DNA of 64,000 nucleotides from Phragmitibacter flavus (GTDB lineage Bacteria; Verrucomicrobiota; Verrucomicrobiia; Verrucomicrobiales; Verrucomicrobiaceae), in NCBI RefSeq assembly GCF_005780165.1, contig NZ_VAUV01000009.1, positions 245,841 through 309,840 of the forward strand, given 5' to 3'. Shown piece after piece: positions 55,908 to 63,661 of the stretch. A program made the position numbers and the translations under genes. Each line of letters begins with the position of its first letter. The stretch's first letter is position 1. The notes under the pieces were generated by a model. That model ran no database searches and was not told where the DNA came from. It saw nothing but the letters and a program-made list of their open reading frames with translations.

Positions 55908-56819
55908 TTAGACCGCCTGCAACGAATGCGAATCCTTCAAACCAAGGCTCGCATAGATGTCACGGGTGGCACCGCTTTTGTTAAGCGTATAAAAATGAAT
56001 GCCGTCGACACCGTTGTCGAGCAAATCCGCACATTGCTCCGTCGCGTAATGCACGCCAACCCGCTGCACCGCATCCTCATCCTTGCCACAACGTGCAATC
56101 GCCTTCAGCAGCTTGGCGGGATACCGCGCACCCGCCGCCAGTTCCGCCATGCGCTGCATCCCGGAGGCACTCGTCACCGGCATGATCCCGGCAATGATCG
56201 GCACATGAATGCCCGCCAGATGACACCGATCCCGGAAATCAAAAAAGTCGCGGTTATCAAAAAACAATTGCGTGCAAATGTAGTCCGCTCCCGCGTCGAC
56301 CTTTGCCTTCAGATAGTCCATCTCCATCAAGCGGTTCGGCGTCCCCGGATGTCCCTCAGGAAATCCCGCCACCCCAATCCCAAACCCACGGCTGTCGGAA
56401 TGCCCCTTAAAATTGCGGATGAACTTCACCAGATCCGCCGCGTGCTGAAAAGCATCGTTCGCCCGCACATACCCCTCCAAATTCTTCGGCGGATCACCCC
56501 CGAGCGCCAAAATGTTGCTCACGCCCGCCTCCGCATATCGCTCCAAAATCGCCTCGATGTCCGAATCGCCATGACACACACAGGTCAAGTGCGGCACCGC
56601 ATCCAGCGTGGTCGACTGATTGATGCGCACCACCAGATCATGCGTCAGTTCGCGCGTCGTTCCACCCGCGCCATAAGTGACACTCACAAATGCCGGCTTG
56701 TAAGCCTCCAGTTCACTGATCGTCTCATACAACGCCAGTGAAGCCGCTTCCGTTTTCGGCGGAAAAAACTCAAAGGAAAAAGTCGGGCGTTGGGTGGCAA
56801 AAATATCCTGAACGTGCAT
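55908..56819 (-). CDS. metF: Methylenetetrahydrofolate reductase
   Basis: This FAD-containing TIM-barrel enzyme reduces 5,10-methylene-THF to 5-methyl-THF for methionine synthesis. The start TFSFEFFPPKTEAA, the folate site VSVTYGAGGTT, and ILALGGDPPKN and YICTQLFFD are all typical. I use ATG 56819 (MHVQDIFATQ), since residues before it in the longer frame are unlike the family. It gives 303 residues. It is upstream of the ROK gene with a 17-bp gap. The link to the gcv operon, which makes methylene-THF, is metabolic and not positional. Confidence 0.95.
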   Translation of the reverse strand: MHVQDIFATQRPTFSFEFFPPKTEAASLALYETISELEAYKPAFVSVTYGAGGTTRELTHDLVVRINQSTTLDAVPHLTCVCHGDSDIEAILERYAEAGVSNILALGGDPPKNLEGYVRANDAFQHAADLVKFIRNFKGHSDSRGFGIGVAGFPEGHPGTPNRLMEMDYLKAKVDAGADYICTQLFFDNRDFFDFRDRCHLAGIHVPIIAGIMPVTSASGMQRMAELAAGARYPAKLLKAIARCGKDEDAVQRVGVHYATEQCADLLDNGVDGIHFYTLNKSGATRDIYASLGLKDSHSLQAV

Positions 56820-56919
56820 GGCTAATGATCCTATCAAGCGAAACGAAGACCGCAACCAATGTCCGCGTCACCTTTTCATTTCAATTCAATTCAATTCCAA
56901 GGGATTGCATTGCAATAAA

Positions 56920-58182
56920 CTAAGGCTTGAGCACTTGGCTGGCGAGAACCCCGCTGCCATCATTCGACGCAGGTTCTATTCCAAGCGTTGCACATACCAG
57001 CCCGTAAATTTCCACGTTCTCAAAAGGTGCCAGCCTCACTCCCGATTGAAACGCCGACCCCGACGCCACAAACGCCGCGCCCATCGATGGCAAATCCGGA
57101 TCAAATCCATGCGTGGCCTTCAAAAACGAGTTCCGCAGCCCCTCGCTCATCAAAGGCCTTTTCACAAAAAACCACCCCTCATCCGCGATCAAAATCACCG
57201 GAGGAATGCGCCGGTGATCTCGAAAATGCAGCCGCTCCGGCACCTCTTCTTTCAAATAGACCTGAAAATGCTTCTGCTCCTTGCGCAAACGCTCCACCAT
57301 CGCCGCCGCCGTCTCCCCGCCTTCTTTCGGACGCACCCCCGCCACCGCGCCGGCAAAATCGATGTCCACCTTCTCGGTGTCCATCAACGACCCCATCGCG
57401 ATCGTCCTGTCGGGATGAAGATCCGTCATGCCGTGATCCGATACACAAACCAGCTGCACCACATGACTCAACTTCAGCTCGTCAATCCCCTTCACCAACT
57501 GGCCCAGCGCGGCGTCCACGACTTGCACTGCCTCCGCCACCTGGGCCGAATCCACGCCAAACTTGTGCCCCGCCGAGTCCGCCTCATGAAAATACAACGT
57601 CACCAAACCCGGCCTCTCCCCTTTGGGACGACGCAGCCAGTCCAGCACCGTGCGAACCCGCTCCTCCGCCGTCACCTTGCCGTCATAGCGTCGCCATTCA
57701 TCCGGCCTCCGACCGCCAATCTCCGCCTCAGACCCCGGCCAAAACATGCAGGCCGACTTCATTCCGTGTTTCTGCACTGTCAGCCACACCGGCTCCCCCT
57801 CCCACCAGCGTCCGTCTGCCACCGCCGGACTCCCCAACGCGAAACTAGCGTCAAAAACCGGATCATACATGTTGTTGTTGATGATCCCATGCTTCTGCGG
57901 CCGGAGCCCGGTCGCCAACGTGAAAAAATTCGGGAACGTCAGCGTCGGAAAGCTCCCCACCATCTTCTCCGCCGTCACCCCGCCTTTCGCCAACCTCGAA
58001 AGCACCGGTGGCTGGTATTTCTCCAGGTAATCCGACCGAAACCCGTCCAACCCCACCAAGATGACGATCCGATCTTTCGGCTCCACCACCGCCCCCTCCC
58101 GCCGTTCGTTCAGCCACCAAAACGCCCCGAACGCCAGACAAGCGGCGACGACCAAAAATACATAAACACGACTCGCTTTCAT
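56920..58182 (-). CDS. Nucleotide pyrophosphatase/phosphodiesterase (ENPP) family protein
   Basis: After a membrane anchor (residues 6-25) comes the alkaline-phosphatase-superfamily core: IVILVGLDGFRSDYLEKY (Asp46 as metal ligand), VGSFPTLTFPNFFTLATG with the nucleophile Thr82, and KHGIINNNMYD. Later VCVSDHGMTDLHPD and KATHGFDPDLPSMGA supply the second metal site and the closing histidine. This is the ENPP type, which splits phosphodiesters and pyrophosphates, here facing the periplasm. The length of 420 is normal. It is followed by metF about 100 bp away, same strand. Confidence 0.93.
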   Translation of the reverse strand: MKASRVYVFLVVAACLAFGAFWWLNERREGAVVEPKDRIVILVGLDGFRSDYLEKYQPPVLSRLAKGGVTAEKMVGSFPTLTFPNFFTLATGLRPQKHGIINNNMYDPVFDASFALGSPAVADGRWWEGEPVWLTVQKHGMKSACMFWPGSEAEIGGRRPDEWRRYDGKVTAEERVRTVLDWLRRPKGERPGLVTLYFHEADSAGHKFGVDSAQVAEAVQVVDAALGQLVKGIDELKLSHVVQLVCVSDHGMTDLHPDRTIAMGSLMDTEKVDIDFAGAVAGVRPKEGGETAAAMVERLRKEQKHFQVYLKEEVPERLHFRDHRRIPPVILIADEGWFFVKRPLMSEGLRNSFLKATHGFDPDLPSMGAAFVASGSAFQSGVRLAPFENVEIYGLVCATLGIEPASNDGSGVLASQVLKP

Positions 58183-58242
58183 AACCCACGCTCATCACAC
58201 ACCCGATTGCCCATTGTGCAAGCGAACAAACCCGACCTTAAT

Positions 58243-59184
58243 TTAAGGTTTCATCTCCTCCACCGCCCGCTGCGCCGTTTTGCGCAGAAACGCCGCATAT
58301 TCCGACTCCAAACCTTTCGGAGCAAAATCCACCTCCACCACCCCGCCAAACAACGACTCATAAAACACACAGGCCCCCAGATACTGTCCCGCCTTGCTGG
58401 CATGATGACCATCCATCGCCAGCGTCAGCCTGCCATCCTTACCCTTCTTCCAAACCCGGCCCACGTGCAATGAATGCGTCTGATCAGGCAAAGCCGGAGG
58501 TTTCGCTGATTTCACCTCAAACTTCTCATCCCGACGATACCCCCATACCGCATCCGTATCCGCCAGATAAAACGCGTTTCCCGTCGGAATCATCCCGGTT
58601 CCCAACTCCTTCGCCACCTCACCATAAGCCCCCTTCAACCCTTCAAACATCGCCTGCTGGGTCAACGGCTCCCCCACCTTTTTGTTCTTCACCGAAAACC
58701 TCGGATCATCACTTCGATAAGCCCACGTCTCATGAAAAACCACCCGCGCATCCGGTGCGTGCTTCTTGATGTAGTCGAACAAAATTCGCGCAAAGGGCCG
58801 GAAGGTATCCACGTCATGACTCTTGATGCTCGCCTGCTGGATCGTCACCACCTCCCACTTCTCCGCCAGCAGATGCGCCTTCAAGCTCTTGCCATCTTTG
58901 TATAGACCCGCCGGATCATTCGCATCCGCCTCAAACTTCTGCGCCTTCGTTGCATGCAGCTCAAGGCTTGCCCCGCCCACCACAATCGAGTCATGGATCA
59001 GCTCATGCCCGCCCGCCTTCACCAAGTCTTTTAAAAACATCGTCGCATCCCGCGAAAAACTGTTCCCAATCGTCAACAACCGCACCGTCTTTTTGTTCTT
59101 CTCTCCTGCCGTCTCCGCCAAAACCCCCGGCACCGGACCCACCACCCCTACCATCAACATCAACGCGAAAAAAATCTTCATCAT
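58243..59184 (-). CDS. DUF4886/SGNH-like exported protein
   Basis: A signal peptide (MMKIFFALMLMVGVVGPVPG) precedes a domain beginning TVRLLTIGNSFSRDATMFL, the DUF4886 relative of the SGNH fold with Ser in GNSFS. The end has LAMDGHHASKAGQYLGACVF with a likely catalytic Asp-His pair. The substrate is unknown; carbohydrate-ester cleavage is likely for the fold. I start at ATG 59184, since the frame before it has no conserved residues. The length of 314 is ordinary. It lies about 60 bp upstream of the phosphodiesterase gene. Confidence 0.83.
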   Translation of the reverse strand: MMKIFFALMLMVGVVGPVPGVLAETAGEKNKKTVRLLTIGNSFSRDATMFLKDLVKAGGHELIHDSIVVGGASLELHATKAQKFEADANDPAGLYKDGKSLKAHLLAEKWEVVTIQQASIKSHDVDTFRPFARILFDYIKKHAPDARVVFHETWAYRSDDPRFSVKNKKVGEPLTQQAMFEGLKGAYGEVAKELGTGMIPTGNAFYLADTDAVWGYRRDEKFEVKSAKPPALPDQTHSLHVGRVWKKGKDGRLTLAMDGHHASKAGQYLGACVFYESLFGGVVEVDFAPKGLESEYAAFLRKTAQRAVEEMKP

Positions 59185-59306
59185 CAAAACACTCAACGCC
59201 CCAGCACCCCCATCACTTGCATCAACTGATCTGTTCCCAACTTTGTGCCTTCGTGTGAGAATAAAAAAACTCGCCACCCTCCCCATCCAATGTTCAAGGT
59301 AACCCC

Positions 59307-59600
59307 ATGATCTCCCTCCTCATCACCGTCGAAGTCGACCCCACCCGCGTCGACGAATTCATCGCCTACATCACCGAAGAAGCCGCCGACGCACGCACCA
59401 AGGAACCCGGCTGCCGCCGTTTTGAAATCAGCCAGAGCATCGACACCCCCAACCACTTCAGCCTGGCCGAAGCCTACGACGACCTCGAAGCCCTCGAAGC
59501 CCATCGCAACACCCCCCACTTCATCCTCTTCAAAGAACGCGCCTCCAACGGCCTCATCCTCAACAAAACCGCCATCCTCGGCAATATCATCGACTCCTAG
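59307..59600 (+). CDS. Antibiotic biosynthesis monooxygenase (ABM) domain protein
   Basis: The 97-residue protein is one ferredoxin-like ABM domain: VEVDPTRVDEFIAYITE, then EPGCRRFEISQSIDTPNHFSLAEAYDDLEALEAHRNTPHF. It matches putative quinol monooxygenase YgiN-type proteins that act as dimers on quinols or small aromatics without metal or cofactor. The substrate is unknown. A dispersed palindrome starts 8 bp after the stop. Confidence 0.9.
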   Translation: MISLLITVEVDPTRVDEFIAYITEEAADARTKEPGCRRFEISQSIDTPNHFSLAEAYDDLEALEAHRNTPHFILFKERASNGLILNKTAILGNIIDS

Positions 59601-59607
59601 CTCCCCC

Positions 59608-59654
59608 GTGACACAGGCTTGCAGCCTGTGGGTGTGACAGGCATTTTGCCTGTC
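59608..59654 (+). repeat. Dispersed double palindrome after the ABM gene (copy 5)
   Basis: The copy is nearly identical to those at 32986 and 33555, including GTGACACAGGCTTGCAGC and the GACAGGCATTTTGCCTGTC second arm. It shares a trailing GAACGTCTCCAC with the 39105 copy. Confidence 0.9.
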
Positions 59655-59790
59655 ATCCCGAACGTCTCCACACTTATTCGAACCACCTCACCCTCGCGCC
59701 ATTCCAGTCGAATCCTCCCACGCGCACTCCAAACCCCCCTCTAAGCTCAGGACTTGAACCCAAGCCCATCTCCGACTAAACTGTGGTGAG

Positions 59791-60048
59791 ATGACTTCCG
59801 CCGCAGAAACGCTCTTGGAAAACGCCCTTCGACTCCCTCTGGAAGAACGTTGCCGCATCGCTACTCGTCTTATTGAGAGCGTGGACGAGGAAGACGATCT
59901 AGATCTCAGCCCAGAATGGCAGGCCGAAATCGACCGTCGCGTGGAGTCCGTGCGCAACGGCACTGCCAAACTGGTGCCGCACGAAGAAGTCATTACCTCA
60001 CTAAAGAACAAGCTTTCCGAGCAACGCGGAGCCACCTCTCCTCCATGA
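59791..60048 (+). CDS. Addiction-module antitoxin (TIGR02574/RHH-like family)
   Basis: The 85-residue protein has the family pattern ALRLPLEERCRIATRLIESVDEE, then LSPEWQAEIDRRV and VPHEEVITSLK. Such small proteins pair with ParE/RelE toxins and bind the operon promoter. The ATG has a GGTGAG at about -6. The stop TGA overlaps the ATG of the toxin gene (ATGA), a normal sign of coupled translation. Confidence 0.88.
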   Translation: MTSAAETLLENALRLPLEERCRIATRLIESVDEEDDLDLSPEWQAEIDRRVESVRNGTAKLVPHEEVITSLKNKLSEQRGATSPP

Positions 60049-60338
60049 AGGTCAGCTGGCTTGAATCCGCTGAATGTGAATTCTACGACGCGGCGCTCTA
60101 TTATGGCAGCATCGACTCTGATCTTGGAGAACAGTTTGCCGCCTGCGCAGAGGTGGCCGTGGCTGAAATAGCCGCGCATCCAGAACTCTTTAGGAAGTTT
60201 GACGGTCAAGTGCGCAAAGCTAGGCTCAGGCGGTTTCCGTATGCCATCGTCTATTTGCTCAACTCTGATACCATCCGGATTGTCGCAATGATGCATCTCC
60301 ACAAACAACCGGGCTACTGGCGGAAAAGGATTAGATGA
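60045..60338 (+). CDS. ParE/RelE-superfamily toxin
   Basis: The 97-residue protein starts MKVSWLESAECEFYDAALYYG and has the fold-defining ARLRRFPYAIVYLLN end of ParE/RelE toxins. It is basic in the C-terminal half. The overlap by four bases with the upstream antitoxin makes a complete type II pair. Whether it acts on gyrase (ParE) or ribosomes (RelE) is not decided from sequence; the FPYAIVY pattern is nearer to ParE. Confidence 0.88.
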   Translation: MKVSWLESAECEFYDAALYYGSIDSDLGEQFAACAEVAVAEIAAHPELFRKFDGQVRKARLRRFPYAIVYLLNSDTIRIVAMMHLHKQPGYWRKRIR

Positions 60339-60403
60339 AGGGCTTGTTAACTTCGACCGACACTGCGCAGTTGCCCGTCATCCCAACCCCCATTCCCCCC
60401 TCC

Positions 60404-61711
60404 TCACCCAATCGCATTCGCCTTCGCATACTCCTCGAACAACCCCCGCGCCCGGTAAAACTCCACCTCCGCAATCCCGACCTCGCGCAACGCCGATTTA
60501 ACTTCTTCCGCAGGTGTTTTCCCCAGCACATGCTGACGGATCAAATCCATCTTGCGTGACTGCAAAGCGGAAAACTCCGCATCCACCACCGGCGTGTTTG
60601 GCCACTTGCCCGCTGCCTGACCTTCCTTCAACAATTTCGTAAACGGCACCCCCGTTTTTTTGGCTTCTTTCTTCGCGTCATTCACGCCCGTAAACCAATC
60701 GGCATGCACGATCTTGTAGTAGTCGCGCATGGACTGCTTGTTGTAATGAAGCACCAGTTTCTTCCCATCCGTCTCAAGAAAACCCGTGGCGCGGAAGCTG
60801 TCGGTATCAATCGTGTCGACATAATAAAAATCCAGACCATCCACCCCAAACTCCCACTTGATGTCCCAAAGCAGCAATCCAATTTCTTCCAGCAATTGAC
60901 GCACCGCCCACGCGCCAAGAATGCTCATCTTGACCGTGCTCAAAAACGCCTCGGCCTCAAGACCGCTCATCAGCAATGCCTCCTGCCTGGTCACGCTGCG
61001 ATCTTCAGGTTCATGCTTGCTCGTCAGATCAAAAATCGGATTCGGCAAAAATTGCCAGGCCTCCATCGGCTTGGTCAGCCCCAACTCCGCTTCATACCCA
61101 CGTTTCTCGGAGTCACTCAACCCGCTGTATTTGCGCAGCACCGACGACCCGCCGGTGATCCCAAAACGCACGATATATTCAAGGGGAATCACATAGGTCG
61201 ATGCCTGGTAAAACATCGCATAATCATACACATGCGATCCCAAGAACGACTTCTGCACCGGCTTCATCACCGGGAACCGGCGCACCACGTTGAATGCACT
61301 CGCATTTACCGGTGCATCGCCCGTTTTGACCTCGCCACTCACCGCATCCAGCATCCCCATATGGTGCGTGCAGGCCCCTTCTTTCACCATGCTCTCCAAC
61401 GGCCCCTGCAAAATTTCCGCGCGGAACTCTTCGTCCATATCAGGAGCCGCCAGAATCGCCTCGCGCACCTTCACCCAAGTCTGCGGCAACCCCATCCGCG
61501 TGTAGAGCGCATGACGGAATGTCGCCCGTGCAACGTCCGAACCTTCAATGTCGAAAATGCTGCCCACATCAAACACCGAACCCGCCGCCGTCGTCTCCGT
61601 GACCATCAAATCCTCACGATCCGGCACCGCATAAAGCCGTTGCACCGACCCCACATAAAACGGTTCCCCAAGTTCATTCACGCGGACGGCAGGAAGGCTG
61701 GAAACAGACAT
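60404..61711 (-). CDS. purC: Phosphoribosylaminoimidazole-succinocarboxamide synthase (PurC-like, long form)
   Basis: PurC joins aspartate to CAIR in purine synthesis. The family is recognisable by FYVGSVQRLYAVPDREDLMVTETTAAGSVFDVG (the GKVRDIY-type start), IPLEYIVRFGITGGSS and LLWDIKWEFGVDG near the middle (KFEFG-type motif), and the VDTIDTDSFR segment (DEV-x-TPDSSR-type). At 435 residues it is well above the usual 230-300, with an insert and a helical C-terminal extension (from about 360). I start at ATG 61711. No other pur gene lies nearby. It is the gene next to the plus-strand toxin, convergent with it. Confidence 0.82.
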   Translation of the reverse strand: MSVSSLPAVRVNELGEPFYVGSVQRLYAVPDREDLMVTETTAAGSVFDVGSIFDIEGSDVARATFRHALYTRMGLPQTWVKVREAILAAPDMDEEFRAEILQGPLESMVKEGACTHHMGMLDAVSGEVKTGDAPVNASAFNVVRRFPVMKPVQKSFLGSHVYDYAMFYQASTYVIPLEYIVRFGITGGSSVLRKYSGLSDSEKRGYEAELGLTKPMEAWQFLPNPIFDLTSKHEPEDRSVTRQEALLMSGLEAEAFLSTVKMSILGAWAVRQLLEEIGLLLWDIKWEFGVDGLDFYYVDTIDTDSFRATGFLETDGKKLVLHYNKQSMRDYYKIVHADWFTGVNDAKKEAKKTGVPFTKLLKEGQAAGKWPNTPVVDAEFSALQSRKMDLIRQHVLGKTPAEEVKSALREVGIAEVEFYRARGLFEEYAKANAIG

Positions 61712-61804
61712 GGTGATAAGAAGTAAAAAAATGAAAAACGGCCATTCCATCCCGCAGGAACCGCCATTCATCAACTCCTTTTCAAACCCCAACGACCGCA
61801 AACC

Positions 61805-61869
61805 AAAGTAGAAGGTCCGTCCCGGGCCTTTCATTCCCACAACAAGGCTCGGGACGAGCCTTCTACTTT
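61805..61869. repeat. Imperfect 26-bp inverted repeat between parE and purC
   Basis: The left arm AAAGTAGAAGGTCCGTCCCG and its continuation pair with the right arm from 61844, with only about three mismatches over 26 bp and a 13-base loop. It lies downstream of the second toxin gene and upstream of purC, where it may act as a terminator or be a mobile palindrome. Confidence 0.7.
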
Positions 61870-61894
61870 CCCCAACTGACTTTCTTTTCCTCCC

Positions 61895-62227
61895 TTACTC
61901 CTCTATCGGCAAATCTACCTCATCCAGAGGTCTTCTCGCGGCTCGTCTCACGGTGAGAATCACCACCCGACTCCCCCTGACGGTGTAGTAAACCCTCAAC
62001 TGGCTTCGTCGCTTTCGAAACAGCATAACCCGAATCTCGATGGAAAACTTCTCACTCTCCTGAGCCACTGGATGGCGGAGCGGATTTTCTCCCAAATTTT
62101 CCACCTCGGCGATCAGATCATCCCGCCATTTCGCCGCCGCATTCGGTGCCCTTTCTTTGATCCAAAGGTAAATCTCTTCAATCTCTGCCAGTGCGCCAAA
62201 GGTGTATTCAACGCGATGGTCACTCAT
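61895..62227 (-). CDS. ParE/RelE-superfamily toxin (second pair)
   Basis: This 110-residue protein starts MSDHRVEYTFGALAEIEEIYLWI and ends with LRVYYTVRGSRVVILTVRRAARRPLDE, a ParE/RelE fold with a basic, arginine-rich end. Its ATG overlaps the stop of the antitoxin upstream by four bases. The target cannot be read from sequence. With its partner it forms a minus-strand cassette ending near the inverted repeat. Confidence 0.88.
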   Translation of the reverse strand: MSDHRVEYTFGALAEIEEIYLWIKERAPNAAAKWRDDLIAEVENLGENPLRHPVAQESEKFSIEIRVMLFRKRRSQLRVYYTVRGSRVVILTVRRAARRPLDEVDLPIEE

Positions 62228-62499
62228 AGCTCCCTCAACCGTTGATGAGCCGTCGCCGCATCCAGCGTTTGCCCTCCTTCCATCTCGCTAATCCCCCGGC
62301 GGATGGCCTTGAGCGTCCCCAGTTCCTCCAACGCCTCCAAAACTTGCTCATAGGAGCGCCTGCCCAGCAAAACCGCCTCGGCCTTGCCGTTTACCGTCAA
62401 CACCTCCGGCCTGCCTGTTCTATTCACCCTCGCAAGATGAGCCTTGGCGTTGCGCTGGAATTCAGTCAGCGCATGGATGTCTTCAACGTGGATCTGCAT
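62224..62499 (-). CDS. Phd/YefM-family antitoxin
   Basis: The 91-residue protein (from ATG 62499, MQIHVEDIHALTEFQRNAKAHL) has the family pattern with LARVNRTGRPEVLTVNGKAEAVLLGRRSYEQVL, the DNA-binding part. The C-terminal half would wrap the toxin. Its stop overlaps the toxin ATG. The pair is likely to repress its own promoter just upstream, at about 62500-62560. Confidence 0.9.
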   Translation of the reverse strand: MQIHVEDIHALTEFQRNAKAHLARVNRTGRPEVLTVNGKAEAVLLGRRSYEQVLEALEELGTLKAIRRGISEMEGGQTLDAATAHQRLREL

Positions 62500-62618
62500 A
62501 CAAAACTCGGATAAAACATTAAATTTCATGTTATCACGTCCCCACGCTTAAGCAAGAAATCCCACTTCCAACCTCCTTGCACGGCTCGGCCTCCCGCCGT
62601 AAGCACCCATTCAACACC

Positions 62619-63641
62619 ATGGCCCTGCTCGACTCCTTTTACCCCATCCTGCGCCCGCTTCTTTTCCAACTCGACGCCGAAACGGCCCACGGCGTCACCG
62701 TCAATCTCATGCGCATCGGCCATCAACTCGGCCTTCTCGGTGCCCCCCCCACCACCGGCCCCGGCCATTCCGTCATGGGCCTCAACTTCCCCAATCTTGT
62801 CGGACTCGCCGCTGGCATGGACAAATCCGCGTCCGCTGTCGACGCCTGGTCCGCCCTGGGTTTCGGTTTCGTTGAAGTCGGCACCCTCACTCCGCGTCCC
62901 CAACCGGGCAATCCCAAACCGCGCCTCTTCCGCCTTATCCCTCACGAAGCGATCATCAATCGCATGGGCTTCAACAACCCCGGCATCGACTCCGCCGTTG
63001 CCAAACTGAAGACCCGACAAAACAAAAGCATCGTCGGCGTCAACATCGGCAAAAATTTCGACACCCCCAACGAACGCGCCGTCGACGACTACCTCATCTG
63101 CCTGCGCAAAGCCTACGCCGTGGCCGACTACATCGCCGTCAACATCTCATCCCCCAACACCAAAGGCCTGCGCGACCTCCAGGCTGAGGAACCCATCCGC
63201 CAGCTCGTCGGCACCCTCACCGAAGAAAAGGCCAAACTGGAAGCCCAACACGGCAAATCCGTCCCCCTCCTCGTCAAAATCGCCCCCGATCTCGAACCCG
63301 ATCAAATCGCCAGCCTCGCCCGCGTTTTCACCGAGTTCTCTCTCGACGGTGTCATCGCCACCAACACCACCATCACCCGCAACGGGGTTGAAGGCCACCC
63401 GCGCGCCCAGGAAACCGGCGGCCTCAGCGGTGCCCCCGTGCGTCAGCGCTCCACCGAAGTCATCGCCGCCTTTCGCCAGCTTCTGCCCACCACCATCCCC
63501 ATCATCGGAGTCGGAGGCATCCTTTCCGCCAACGACGCCCGCGAAAAACTCACCGCCGGAGCCGCCCTCGTGCAACTCTACTCCGGCCTCGTCTATCGCG
63601 GACCCGCCCTCGTCCGTGAAGTCGCCGCCCTCCGCCCCTGA
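62619..63641 (+). CDS. pyrD: Dihydroorotate dehydrogenase (quinone), class 2
   Basis: PyrD oxidises dihydroorotate to orotate at the membrane and passes the electrons to quinone. The N-terminal FYPILRPLLFQLDAETAHGVTVN is the membrane-associating helix pair of class 2 enzymes. The barrel contains NLVGLAAGMDKSASAVDAW, the catalytic Ser segment NISSPNTKGLRDLQ, and the FMN site ATNTTITR with IIGVGGILSANDAREKL and LVQLYSGLVYRGP. The length of 341 is usual. The start ATG 62619 excludes non-conserved codons upstream. A palindrome copy begins two bases after the stop. Confidence 0.96.
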   Translation: MALLDSFYPILRPLLFQLDAETAHGVTVNLMRIGHQLGLLGAPPTTGPGHSVMGLNFPNLVGLAAGMDKSASAVDAWSALGFGFVEVGTLTPRPQPGNPKPRLFRLIPHEAIINRMGFNNPGIDSAVAKLKTRQNKSIVGVNIGKNFDTPNERAVDDYLICLRKAYAVADYIAVNISSPNTKGLRDLQAEEPIRQLVGTLTEEKAKLEAQHGKSVPLLVKIAPDLEPDQIASLARVFTEFSLDGVIATNTTITRNGVEGHPRAQETGGLSGAPVRQRSTEVIAAFRQLLPTTIPIIGVGGILSANDAREKLTAGAALVQLYSGLVYRGPALVREVAALRP

Positions 63642-63642
63642 C

Positions 63643-63661
63643 GTGACACAGGCTTGCAGCC
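63643..63661 (+). repeat. Dispersed palindrome, interrupted by the insertion sequence (copy 6)
   Basis: Only the first 19 bases of the element (GTGACACAGGCTTGCAGCC) remain; after base 63660/63661 the sequence changes to CATAAGCATATACC of the insertion element. The other half should lie past the right edge. Confidence 0.8.

Noticed and set aside
56818..58473. 551-codon plus-strand frame opposite the phosphodiesterase gene
   Set aside because: Antisense shadow rich in His, Arg and Pro, while the minus strand has a complete ENPP domain.
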